Source of the DNA: a virus
IMG/VR virus record: IMGVR_UViG_3300042514_000185
Location: 1 to 30,550 of that record
Strand: one strand, 5' to 3'
DNA length: 30,550 nucleotides
The position numbers and the translations under genes were made by a program. The notes under the pieces were generated by a model. It was not told the origin of the DNA. It ran no database searches and saw only the letters and a list, made by a program, of their open reading frames with translations. This document shows positions 10,301-17,525 of the stretch, in pieces (positions within the stretch are counted from its first letter, which is position 1; each line of letters opens with the position of its first letter).

Positions 10301-13212
10301 TCAGTACAACTGGTAATATTGCCGGCGGTAATTTATCGGGTACATTAATTACAGGTACTCTTGCTACAGCGGCACAGCCAAATGTCACTAGTTTAGGTAC
10401 ATTAACAAGTTTAAGCGTAACAGGCAACACGACTGGTGGTAATTTCACAACAAGTGGAACTATATCAGTTGGTGGTATCACACTAAGTGGTAACTTAATT
10501 GTAGGTGCTGGCCCAACATTAACTATTGATCCAAATGGATCGGGTGGTACTGATGGTAACGTTGTTATTACAGGTAACTTAACTGTCAATGGTACAACAA
10601 CCACAATTAATTCTAATACAATTACCACAAATGATTTACAAATTAATATGGCCAACAATGCTGCTAACGCAACAGCAGCAAATAATGGCGGTATTGGGGT
10701 TGGTCCTGCGGGCGCAGAATACGCAACATTATTATATAACACAGCATCAAACGTTTGGGTATCAAGTTTAGGTATTAGTTCAGTTGGTAATATAACAGCG
10801 GGCCTTGGAATTACTGCCACTGGAAACTTAGCCGGCGGTAATATATCAACCGCCGGATTAATATCAGCAACTGGAACAATTACTACAACATCGGGGATTG
10901 TGTTAAACAATGGCCTCTCTGATGGTGCCGGAATCCAATTCCAATCGGCAGGAAACCAAACATGGGAAATTGATAATTTACTTAATTTAAGATTCTTCCA
11001 ACCTGGAAATACTTACATGACTCTGAGTAATACCTCAGGATTAAGTGTCACAGGTAACGTTACTTCTGGTAATGTGGTAACCGCTGGGTTAATAACAGCA
11101 ACTGGAAACTTAACCGGCGGAAATATCCTAACTGCTGGTATTATGTCAAGTACTGGTAATGCGATACATGGCAATATTTTAACTGCTGGCCTAATTTCAG
11201 CAACAAGTACTATTACTTCAGCAGCAAACGTAATTGGTGGCAATATTACAACTGCCGGTCTTGTAACGTCTACAGGTAACGTAACTGGCGGCAACCTCTT
11301 AACAGCTGGACTAATTTCAGCAACTTCAACAATTACATCGGCAGCTAACATAATTGGCGGCAACATTACAACTGCTGGTTTAGTGACCGCCACTGGTAAC
11401 GTAACCGGCGGTAACGTGTTAACAGCTGGATTAATGAGCAGTACTGGTAATGCGATACATGGAAATATTTTAACAGCTGGATTAATTTCAGCAACTTCAA
11501 CTATTACAAGTGCTGCTAATATTACTGGCGGTAACATATTAACTGGTGGGTTAATTAGTTCAACAGGCACTATTACTGGTTCAAGTCATTTAGGTGCTGT
11601 TGTTTCGGTAACTGCAAACGTAACTGGTGGAAATATTACTACTGCTGGCCTAGTGTCGGCAACCGGCAATATAACGGGTGGTAATTTATTAACAGCTGGA
11701 TTAATCAGTTCAACAGGTACTATTACTGGATCAAGTCATTTAGGTGCTGTTGTTTCAGTAACAGCAAACGTAACTGGCGGCAACATATTAACAGCAGGAT
11801 TAATCAGTGCCACTGGTGCTATTACCGGCGCAGCATTAACTGGAACAAGTTTAACAGTATCAACTGGTAATATTACCGGCGGCAACTTGCTGCTAAGTGG
11901 TGCAATTACTGATTCCGGTCAGTTAGACATTAATACTAGTGCTGGTAATTCTAATATTGTATTAACTCCAAATGGAACAGGTAATGTTAACACAGGTGCT
12001 AATTTAAGTGTTACAGGTAATATTCAAGGTGGTAATGTCAGAACAGCTGGTATTGTATCAGCAACTGGAAACGTTACTGGCGGTAATATTCTAACGGCTG
12101 GCATTGTATCAGCAACTTCAACGATTACTTCGGCAGCTAATATAACTGGTGGTAATATTTTAACTGTTGGACTAGTAAGTGCTACTGCTAACGTAACTGG
12201 CGGTAACTTACTAACAAGCGGACAGGTGTATGCCACTGGTACTGTTACAGGGATCAACGGATTCATAGTAGGGCCTTGGAATTTAGGATCAACTGATATT
12301 TCAGCCGCTGCTATTGGTGGTGGTACTACATCATCTGGTAGAACATTATTAGGATGGAATAGATCTGGCGGCGGTGGCGAATTTGATATTATTGTCAATA
12401 GAAACGGTGGCAGTACCGGTGGATTAGCTCTATACGAATGGGCCAATACACTATCCAATACTACCACACTGGTTTTTAATGTTACAGCAGCTGGCGCAAC
12501 ATCGGCAATTGGCAACATCACCGGTGCTAACTTAAATACTGCAGGATTAGTAAGTGCTAGCGGTAACGTAACCGGTGGTAATGTCAGAACAGCAGGGTTG
12601 ATAAGTGCCACTGGTGCTATAACAGGCGCAGCATTAACTGGAACAAGTTTAACTGTATCAACTGGTAATATTACTGGCGGTAACTTAATTTTAAGTGGAG
12701 CAATTACTGATTCAACCGAATTGCTCTTACAAACAACTGCTGTTAATGCTAATATTGTATTAACACCAAATGGCACAGGTAATGTTAACACAGGCGCTAA
12801 CGTAAGTGTTACTGGAAATATTCAAGGTGGTAACTTACGGACCGCTGGTATTGTATCAGCAACTGGTAATATTACAGGTAGCTTTATACTGGGTAACGGC
12901 AGTCAACTGACTGGAATTAGTACTGGCAGTAGCTCAAACATAAGCAATGGTACAAGTAATGTAAGCATTACCGCAAGTGGTGGTAATGTAACTGTGGGTG
13001 TTGGTGGCACAGCCAACGTGGCAACATTTACATCATCCGGCGTAAAGGCTCCTGTTGTAGAAGCCACAAACGGTATTTTAGTTAACAGTAGCAACGTAAC
13101 AGCTAATTATACTATAGCAGCGAATACAAATGGATTTAGTGTGGGTCCAATTACTACTAACGGTGGTGTAGTTGTCACAGTTACCGCTGGGCAGCGTTGG
13201 GTAATTATTTAA
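7354..13212 (+). CDS. Giant repetitive tail fibre protein, 1952 aa
   Basis: Probable second long fibre/adhesin, paralogous to the 2218-aa protein. It has the same N-terminal domain (MAFPVSPVNGQTATVNN) and the same shaft repeats, but a different C-terminus that lacks the YADLAE-type domain and ends GVVVTVTAGQRWVII. The repeat chain is interrupted by four non-repetitive islands: residues about 320-416, 613-681, 1181-1231 and 1629-1713. The third carries QTWEIDN and the fourth LLGWNRSGGGGEFDIIVN. These are candidates for folded side domains or receptor contacts. It contains modules also present in the other fibre genes (455 bp at 10336; 240 bp at 8026, 11812 and 12610). Start: ATG in TAATG overlap with the upstream stop, with GGAAGG (7343-7348) as Shine-Dalgarno, so translation is probably coupled. 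Confidence 0.85.
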   Translation: MAFPVSPVNGQTATVNNIVYVFSTANNTWTRSATGFVNIGASGNISAAGNIYGNYIVGNISGTVTTAQTVTTNAQPNITSVGTLTSLTSSGLISTTGNIVGNYLFGNGNLLTNVVANTINTTFSGSANTFYIDFVADDGANAQTIWNSPFLTFVPISGILGASAFTATGNINGANILSAGLLTATGNILGGNILTAGLISATSTITSAANITGGNLLTAGLISSTGAITGAALTGTSLTVSTGNITGGNLLLSGAITDSGQLDIQTSAGNANIVLTPNGTGNVNTGANLSVTGNVQAGNVRTAGLISATGNINGGNIVTSRVVVSGNAAVNTLVSITDTAPQGTGAAFSVTNAGNTISILPNISAGSFNSLQSNGDIAILTTGPTIGNVGFSIIPWAGGTNGIKMNTVSNVTTITLAAATLSTTGNITGGIGNLTTGNILTPGIMSSTGNAIHGNILTAGIMSSTGNAIHGNILTAGLISATSTITSAANITGGNILTAGIMSSTGNAIHGNILTAGLISATSTITSAANITGGNILTAGLMSSTGNAIHGNILTAGLITATGNVTGGNILTAGAVSSAGIVTAASVVGGVITGSSTSVTGATVAASVTANTATGRVGLGTDGGGSLTLGFQANNASATTPYIDFNSSANYVDFDARIQASGNTGTTGAGTLTVTAAILAASALFSAAGNVIGGNILTAGIMSSTGNAIHGNILTAGLVSATGNITGNFILGNGSQLTGIITSVSNVVNGGSNLNIAAANANVTISVSTVGNVAVFSPTGVSVLGTIAGNGNITGGNLLTAGLISSTGTITGSSHLGAVVSVTANVTGGNLLTAGLISATSTITSAANVVGGNITTAGLVTATGNVTGGNILTAGIMSSTGNAIHGNILTAGIVSATANVTGGNVLTAGLISSTGNITANYHIGNGSTLTSLTGGNVTGTVANATFAVSAGSAVGTAATVTTNAQPNITSVGTLTSLTSSGLISTTGNIAGGNLSGTLITGTLATAAQPNVTSLGTLTSLSVTGNTTGGNFTTSGTISVGGITLSGNLIVGAGPTLTIDPNGSGGTDGNVVITGNLTVNGTTTTINSNTITTNDLQINMANNAANATAANNGGIGVGPAGAEYATLLYNTASNVWVSSLGISSVGNITAGLGITATGNLAGGNISTAGLISATGTITTTSGIVLNNGLSDGAGIQFQSAGNQTWEIDNLLNLRFFQPGNTYMTLSNTSGLSVTGNVTSGNVVTAGLITATGNLTGGNILTAGIMSSTGNAIHGNILTAGLISATSTITSAANVIGGNITTAGLVTSTGNVTGGNLLTAGLISATSTITSAANIIGGNITTAGLVTATGNVTGGNVLTAGLMSSTGNAIHGNILTAGLISATSTITSAANITGGNILTGGLISSTGTITGSSHLGAVVSVTANVTGGNITTAGLVSATGNITGGNLLTAGLISSTGTITGSSHLGAVVSVTANVTGGNILTAGLISATGAITGAALTGTSLTVSTGNITGGNLLLSGAITDSGQLDINTSAGNSNIVLTPNGTGNVNTGANLSVTGNIQGGNVRTAGIVSATGNVTGGNILTAGIVSATSTITSAANITGGNILTVGLVSATANVTGGNLLTSGQVYATGTVTGINGFIVGPWNLGSTDISAAAIGGGTTSSGRTLLGWNRSGGGGEFDIIVNRNGGSTGGLALYEWANTLSNTTTLVFNVTAAGATSAIGNITGANLNTAGLVSASGNVTGGNVRTAGLISATGAITGAALTGTSLTVSTGNITGGNLILSGAITDSTELLLQTTAVNANIVLTPNGTGNVNTGANVSVTGNIQGGNLRTAGIVSATGNITGSFILGNGSQLTGISTGSSSNISNGTSNVSITASGGNVTVGVGGTANVATFTSSGVKAPVVEATNGILVNSSNVTANYTIAANTNGFSVGPITTNGGVVVTVTAGQRWVII
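8026..8265 (+). repeat. 240-bp fibre module, copy 3
   Basis: Full-length, indel-free copy of the TGAITGAALTG module found twice in the upstream gene; first of three in the 1952-aa gene. Confidence 0.85.
10336..10790 (+). repeat. 455-bp fibre module, copy C
   Basis: Same length as copies A and B in the upstream gene. It diverges from them downstream of 10790, where a different continuation (AGLGITATGNLAGGN, then a unique island) follows. Confidence 0.85.
11812..12051 (+). repeat. 240-bp fibre module, copy 4
   Basis: Full-length copy of the TGAITGAALTG module. It has small substitutions, for example DINTSAGNSN instead of DIQTSAGNAN, but no indel. Confidence 0.85.
12610..12849 (+). repeat. 240-bp fibre module, copy 5
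   Basis: Full-length copy in the last part of the 1952-aa gene. The middle diverges (DSTELLLQTTAVNAN) while both flanks remain close to the other copies. Confidence 0.85.
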
Positions 13213-13221
13213 AGAGAACAT

Positions 13222-15096
13222 ATGAGTAATATATCAGCTGGAACTTCGACCACAACAAGTTTAGTCCAAACTGGTGATCTCACTGGTAATTTGGTATTAC
13301 AAAGTAATGCAGTATCCATTGCCACTGTTACCAGCACAGGAGTATTGGTTTCTGGTATTGTAAGTGCTACAGGTGCTGTAACAGGTGCTGCCTTAACAGG
13401 TACAAGTTTAACTGTATCAACTGGTAACATTACCGGTGGTAACTTGATATTGTCAGGCGCAATCACTGATACTGCTGAACTAACCATACAAACTACTGCT
13501 GCTAACGGAAATATTGTTTTGACACCAAATGGCACAGGTAATGTTAATACAGGTGCCAACGTAAGTGTTACTGGTCGTGTAACAGCAGCGTCGGTTGTGG
13601 GTGGAGTTATTACTGGTACTTCAACAAGTGTCACTGGCACTACCACAGCAGCGTCAGTAGTAGGCGGTGTAATAACAGGTACTTCAACTAGTGTTACAGG
13701 TACAACCACAGCAGCATCAGTAGTGGGTGGTGTCATTACAGGCTCAAGCACCTCAGTAACAGGTACAACAACCACCGGAGGTACAACGACATCTGGTGGA
13801 TATATAAGCCAAACGCAATCCACTAATGTCATGTCTAGAATATCATTGGTAAACTCAGTGAGAAACTGGTCAATATCCAATTACGGAAATCAGTTTAGTC
13901 CCAATGGTTCATTTACTATTGCCGATGAAACTGGTGCTGCAGTTCGCTTACAAATTACTACCGATGGCATTACTTCCATAACTGGCAGTCTTGGTGTAAG
14001 TGGTAACGCCACAATTGGTAATGTTTTAACCGGAGGTTTGTTAAGTTCCACTGGCAACGTACAAGGTGGTAATTTACGCACAGTTGGACTAATAACTGCT
14101 ACTGGTAATGTAACAGGAAATTTCTTTATTGGCAATGGCTCAGTATTAACTGGTATACCGTTAAAAACACTGGGCCAACAAGTTATTGCGGCAAATACCA
14201 CATTAACTTCTTCCAATTATGGAACAAATATACTTGTTACTGTAGCGGGAATTACAATTACTCTACCCACGACTGCTCCAAGTGGTACAGTAATATCAAT
14301 ATCAAATCTTGCGAATGGTACTCTTAATCTTTCATATACTGGGTCATCGGGCACAGATGGTCCTATATCATTGCAGTATCAACAAAATATCATGCTTATA
14401 TCTGATGGCGGATCCCCGACGTCATTTTGGCGACAATTTTTTGGTAGCCCAGGATATTTACCAGCTGGTACTGGATTTGTAGGTACTACATTTGTATCAC
14501 TTACTGCAACTGGCAACGTACAGGGTGGTAACTTACGCACAGTTGGTTTAATATCAGCAACTGGTGCTGTTACAGGTGCCGCACTAACAGGCACAAGTTT
14601 AACAGTATCAACTGGTAACATCACTGGCGGTAATATTGTCAATGCCAACGCTAACGGTGTAGGTAATATTGGCAGTGCCACTACTTACTTCAACACAGTA
14701 TTTGCCAAAGCAACTTCAGCACAATACGCTGACTTGGCTGAAAATTACTTGGCTGATGATGAATATGCGCCTGGGACTGTTGTTATATTTGGCGGCGACA
14801 ACGAAATTACAATCACAACAGAAATGGCTGACGAGCGAGTAGCAGGAGCAATATCTACAAATCCAGCTTATCTAATGAACACTGGACAGACAGGGCTTCC
14901 GGTAGCCTTACGCGGTCGTGTTCCGGTAAAAGTAACTGGTCCTGTTGAAAAAGGCGATAGTTTAGTAACATCTAGTGTAGCAGGATACGCTGTCAGTGTT
15001 GGTAGAGATTGCGGTTACGGTCAGGCTGTATTTGCCAAATCACTTGAAACTAACAATGATACCGGCACAAAAGTCATCACTGCTGTAATATTATAA
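13222..15096 (+). CDS. Tail fibre protein with shared C-terminal domain, 624 aa
   Basis: Probable fibre or fibre-tip protein. Residues 1-45 (MSNISAGTSTTTSLVQTGDLTGN) resemble the N-termini of the next two genes rather than those of the giant fibres. Residues 50-118 are a shortened 240-bp-type module. Residues 121-183 are three tandem 21-aa repeats (TAASVVGGVITGTSTSVTG core). Residues 190-255 are a non-repetitive domain (SRISLVNSVRNWSI). Residues 310-418 are another unique domain, ending in FWRQFFGS. Residues 494-624 are the FAKATSAQYADLAENY domain, homologous to the end of the 2218-aa fibre. It starts 9 bases after the previous stop, with a purine-rich AAAGAGAA upstream. It belongs to the fibre operon; attachment site and receptor are unknown. 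Confidence 0.8.
   Translation: MSNISAGTSTTTSLVQTGDLTGNLVLQSNAVSIATVTSTGVLVSGIVSATGAVTGAALTGTSLTVSTGNITGGNLILSGAITDTAELTIQTTAANGNIVLTPNGTGNVNTGANVSVTGRVTAASVVGGVITGTSTSVTGTTTAASVVGGVITGTSTSVTGTTTAASVVGGVITGSSTSVTGTTTTGGTTTSGGYISQTQSTNVMSRISLVNSVRNWSISNYGNQFSPNGSFTIADETGAAVRLQITTDGITSITGSLGVSGNATIGNVLTGGLLSSTGNVQGGNLRTVGLITATGNVTGNFFIGNGSVLTGIPLKTLGQQVIAANTTLTSSNYGTNILVTVAGITITLPTTAPSGTVISISNLANGTLNLSYTGSSGTDGPISLQYQQNIMLISDGGSPTSFWRQFFGSPGYLPAGTGFVGTTFVSLTATGNVQGGNLRTVGLISATGAVTGAALTGTSLTVSTGNITGGNIVNANANGVGNIGSATTYFNTVFAKATSAQYADLAENYLADDEYAPGTVVIFGGDNEITITTEMADERVAGAISTNPAYLMNTGQTGLPVALRGRVPVKVTGPVEKGDSLVTSSVAGYAVSVGRDCGYGQAVFAKSLETNNDTGTKVITAVIL
13369..13575 (+). repeat. Shortened 240-bp fibre module, copy 6
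   Basis: 207 bases match the TGAITGAALTG module up to ANVSVTG. The module then breaks off into the tandem 63-bp repeats. A further fragment (14560-14634) covers only the first 25 codons of the module. Confidence 0.75.
13582..13770 (+). repeat. Three tandem 63-bp repeats
   Basis: Units at 13582-13644, 13645-13707 and 13708-13770 each encode 21 aa (TAASVVGGVITGTSTSVTGTT type). A single related unit lies at 9100-9162 in the 1952-aa gene. The period is a multiple of three, so expansion or contraction keeps the frame. Confidence 0.8.
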
Positions 15097-15112
15097 TTCT
15101 GAATCATAAAAT

Positions 15113-15391
15113 ATGGCATCAAGTATAAACGCACAATCAGACACAACAGTAGGCACTCTTACCAAATCAGGAGATGCCACTGGTAATATCACGCTTCAAA
15201 CAAATGGCACCACAGCATTAACAATCAATACCAGTCAAAACATAACATTCAACGGTACTGGCGCATTTACAGTTCCAGTTGGTAATACAGCACAACGTCC
15301 TAGTCCAGCAGCAAATGGTATGATTAGATACAATACTACTACAGCTAGACTTGAAGGATATATAAATTCAACATGGGCTAACATAGCATGA
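15113..15391 (+). CDS. Small tail fibre-like protein, 92 aa
   Basis: The N-terminus (MASSINAQSDTTVGTLTKSG) and the repeat-like core resemble the starts of the 624-aa and 358-aa neighbours. The C-terminal half (VPVGNTAQRPSPAANGMIRY and following) is a compact module I know from phage fibre ends. It is essentially the first 90 residues of the next protein without its glycine-rich domain, so the two look like a tandem duplication. It lies 16 bases after the previous stop with no clear Shine-Dalgarno. Its stop overlaps the next start by 4 bases (ATGA), implying coupled translation. It may be a minor fibre or a cap; this is inferred. Confidence 0.7.
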   Translation: MASSINAQSDTTVGTLTKSGDATGNITLQTNGTTALTINTSQNITFNGTGAFTVPVGNTAQRPSPAANGMIRYNTTTARLEGYINSTWANIA

Positions 15392-16464
15392 CAGTCATAA
15401 TCAACGCAAACAGTTCAGGGTTAGTTGAAACAGTAGATACAAGTGGTAATCTACAATTTCAAACCAATGGATTAGCAGCATTACATATCAATAACAGTCA
15501 AAATATTACAGCAAACAGTACCGGTGCAATCACAGTAAATGTGGGTAATACAGCACAGCGGCCGACCGGCGCCAATGGCATGATCAGATACAGTAACACA
15601 TCAAATGCAATGGAAGTATATGTCAACGGAGCTTGGGCAAATGTCAATACCAGTGCAGGTAGTCCTGTAGCTTATAATATAACTGTGGCTGTAGTAGCAG
15701 GTGGCGGTGGCGGTGGGGCATTTTTAGGTGGTGGTGGTGGCGCAGGCGGTGTTGTATCTTTTGCAGCATTCACATTAAATCCAGGCACTGCTTATACTGC
15801 CAACATAGGAGCAGGCGGTGCAGGTGGTGTATCAGCAGGTGCTGGCACAGCTGGATCAAATAGTACATTTGGATCAGGATCATTATCACGAATCACAGCA
15901 ATTGGCGGATCAGGCGGTGGTGGATCCGGCGCTGGGCCAGGGGCAAACGTAGGAGGATCAGGTGGTGGGTTAGGTGGTCAAAATAACTATGCCTCGTTTG
16001 GAGCATTAAGTCCTGGAATTCCCGGCCAAGGTTTTAATGGTGGATCAAACTCCAGTGCAGTATTCTGCGGCGGTGGTGGGGCAGGGGGTGTAGGTGCCAA
16101 TGGAGCAAGTACAGCATCAGGTGGAGTTGGTGTAATTAATGGCATAGCAGGTTCAACAGCGGGACAATTAATTTCTGGCAACTATTGGTTAGCAGGTGGT
16201 GGTGGTGCTGGATCAAGTACAACTAGCACAGGCGGTAACGGTGGCGGGGGAAATACCGGAGTAGCAGGCACAGTCAACACCGGTGGTGGTGGTGGTGGAA
16301 CTAACAACGGCACAGGCGGTGCTGGCGGATCTGGTGTAGTAGTTATATCTATTCCTATCGCTAATTATCCGGGTAATGGTAATGTAAGTGGAACTTATAC
16401 ATACGCCAACACAGGCACAGCTATTGTGCTGGGATTTACGGCTAATACTGTTTACACAGCATAA
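15388..16464 (+). CDS. Glycine-rich fibre-tip/adhesin-like protein, 358 aa
   Basis: Residues 1-90 parallel the 92-aa upstream protein, including NTAQRPTGANGMIRYSNTS. Residues of about 105-315 are extremely glycine-rich, with runs of 5-6 Gly separated by short Ala/Ser/Asn segments (GGGGGGAFLGGGGGAGG). Glycine-rich tip domains in phage adhesins such as the S16 gp38 type pack as polyglycine helices and expose variable loops for receptor binding; assigning that fold here is inference. The last 40 residues (VVVISIPIANYPGNG to the end) look like a closing beta domain. It starts in a 4-base overlap with the previous gene. It is the best candidate in the window for a receptor-binding tip. Confidence 0.7.
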   Translation: MTVIINANSSGLVETVDTSGNLQFQTNGLAALHINNSQNITANSTGAITVNVGNTAQRPTGANGMIRYSNTSNAMEVYVNGAWANVNTSAGSPVAYNITVAVVAGGGGGGAFLGGGGGAGGVVSFAAFTLNPGTAYTANIGAGGAGGVSAGAGTAGSNSTFGSGSLSRITAIGGSGGGGSGAGPGANVGGSGGGLGGQNNYASFGALSPGIPGQGFNGGSNSSAVFCGGGGAGGVGANGASTASGGVGVINGIAGSTAGQLISGNYWLAGGGGAGSSTTSTGGNGGGGNTGVAGTVNTGGGGGGTNNGTGGAGGSGVVVISIPIANYPGNGNVSGTYTYANTGTAIVLGFTANTVYTA

Positions 16465-16480
16465 AGATACGGAAATTAAA

Positions 16481-16861
16481 ATGCCATATTACGCTAAAGT
16501 AGAAAATAACATAGTAACTGAAGTAATGTCAGTTACTGAAGAACAATCTTCATCGTACTCATCAACAGGTGAACTTTGGGTGCAAACCAGTTATAATACC
16601 GAAGGTGGAATTTATTATATTCCAAATGTTTATCCCAGAGTGCCAGCACCAGACCAATCTAAAGCCCTACGAGCAAATTATGCTGGCATAGGATACACAT
16701 ATGATGACATAAATGATGTATTTTATGCCCCGCAACCTTATCCAAGCTGGAGTATATCAGCACCAACTTGGATATGGTCGTCACCAGTTCCATATCCCAC
16801 TGATGGAAATTTATATTATTGGGATGAAGCAACATTATCATGGGTTGAGTATATTCAATAA
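16481..16861 (+). CDS. Conserved phage protein of the fibre cluster, 126 aa
   Basis: The start is placed at ATG 16481 (MPYYAKVENNIVTEV); the frame is open further upstream but would overlap the previous gene, and GGAAA (16471-16475) lies just upstream. The product is rich in Tyr, Trp and Pro, with a central ALRANYAGIGYTYDDINDVF stretch followed by YAPQPYPSW and a terminal FW/YYWDE region. I know this pattern from T4-like phages of aquatic bacteria, where it sits next to fibre genes and has no assigned function. Its small size and aromatic content would fit a virion accessory or tail-fibre assembly protein, but that is a guess. Confidence 0.65.
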   Translation: MPYYAKVENNIVTEVMSVTEEQSSSYSSTGELWVQTSYNTEGGIYYIPNVYPRVPAPDQSKALRANYAGIGYTYDDINDVFYAPQPYPSWSISAPTWIWSSPVPYPTDGNLYYWDEATLSWVEYIQ

Positions 16862-16862
16862 T

Positions 16863-17525
16863 ATGGAAGCTAGATACAGACGAGATTATCCAGGCGAATT
16901 TGTAATCACAGAAACTAAATTTTCTGGTGGTAGAAAACACGAAAAACGTGAATGGATAGCAAATCCCATCGTAAATCAACATTTATCAGGCCGTGCTGTT
17001 GCCATAGGTAGCAGCAATGATCAAGCAAGATTTGACTATCGCATACTGGCAACACATCGTGGTGGATTGTTAGGAAGTTTAAAAGTTCAAACGTATGGCA
17101 CAAGTGAAATAGCCAAACAAATGAGATTAGATTTTACTGTAGATACTGATTATGATAAGCTAATTCCATTAGTAGAAAGTAAGTATACAGAAAATAATAT
17201 TGTCTATACTACTGCTAAAAATTGTACAAAGAAACCTGGTGAATTTTATTTAATACCTCAACATCCACATATGTGCCCTGAAGTATTGCCCATTTATCTC
17301 GCGGCATTTGACGGACACAATGAAGTTTATTTAATAGGTTACAGTAAAGAAATGACAGCGGGACATGATAACTGGGTTAAACAAATTACAGATGTCATAA
17401 AGGCATACGCTGGCACTATGTTTATTATGGTAGGAAATGAATTTAATATGCCAGATGAATGGCTATCATGTTCAAATACAAAAACCCTGACCAATAGAGA
17501 TTTTGTAACTTACTGTGATGTTTGA
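16863..17525 (+). CDS. Conserved hypothetical protein, 220 aa
   Basis: The start is chosen at ATG 16863, one base after the previous stop (TAATATG), giving MEARYRRDYPGEFVITETKF. The open frame extends upstream only through the previous gene. The sequence is a soluble mixed alpha/beta type with a basic N-terminus (SGGRKHEKREW), a PNPIVNQH-like motif (ANPIVNQHLSGRAVAIGSS) and a C-terminal stretch VIKAYAGTMFIMVGNEFNMP. No transmembrane segment or known catalytic motif was recognised. The last 16 bases overlap the 3' end of the convergent Nudix gene. Function unknown; codon use and composition differ from the repetitive fibre genes and look like ordinary phage coding DNA. Confidence 0.7.
   Translation: MEARYRRDYPGEFVITETKFSGGRKHEKREWIANPIVNQHLSGRAVAIGSSNDQARFDYRILATHRGGLLGSLKVQTYGTSEIAKQMRLDFTVDTDYDKLIPLVESKYTENNIVYTTAKNCTKKPGEFYLIPQHPHMCPEVLPIYLAAFDGHNEVYLIGYSKEMTAGHDNWVKQITDVIKAYAGTMFIMVGNEFNMPDEWLSCSNTKTLTNRDFVTYCDV

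Noticed and set aside
698-15096. CRISPR array or non-coding satellite
   Set aside because: Repeats are in frame, degenerate at third codon positions and lack constant repeat/variable spacer structure; they encode fibre shafts.
15705-16330. Glycine-rich region as collagen-like domain
   Set aside because: There is no Gly-X-Y triplet period; runs of 4-6 Gly with short Ala/Ser/Asn segments fit polyglycine-type adhesin tips better.
13582-16464. Diversity-generating retroelement target
   Set aside because: No reverse transcriptase, template repeat or A-rich variable region is visible; repeats vary mainly at synonymous positions.
16388-16480. Upstream start for the 126-aa protein inside the glycine-rich gene
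   Set aside because: The extra N-terminus is an out-of-frame reading of the previous gene; MPYYAKVENN at 16481 is the natural start just after its stop.
16713-16862. Upstream start for the 220-aa protein
   Set aside because: The extension overlaps almost half of the previous gene, and ATG 16863 follows its stop by one base.
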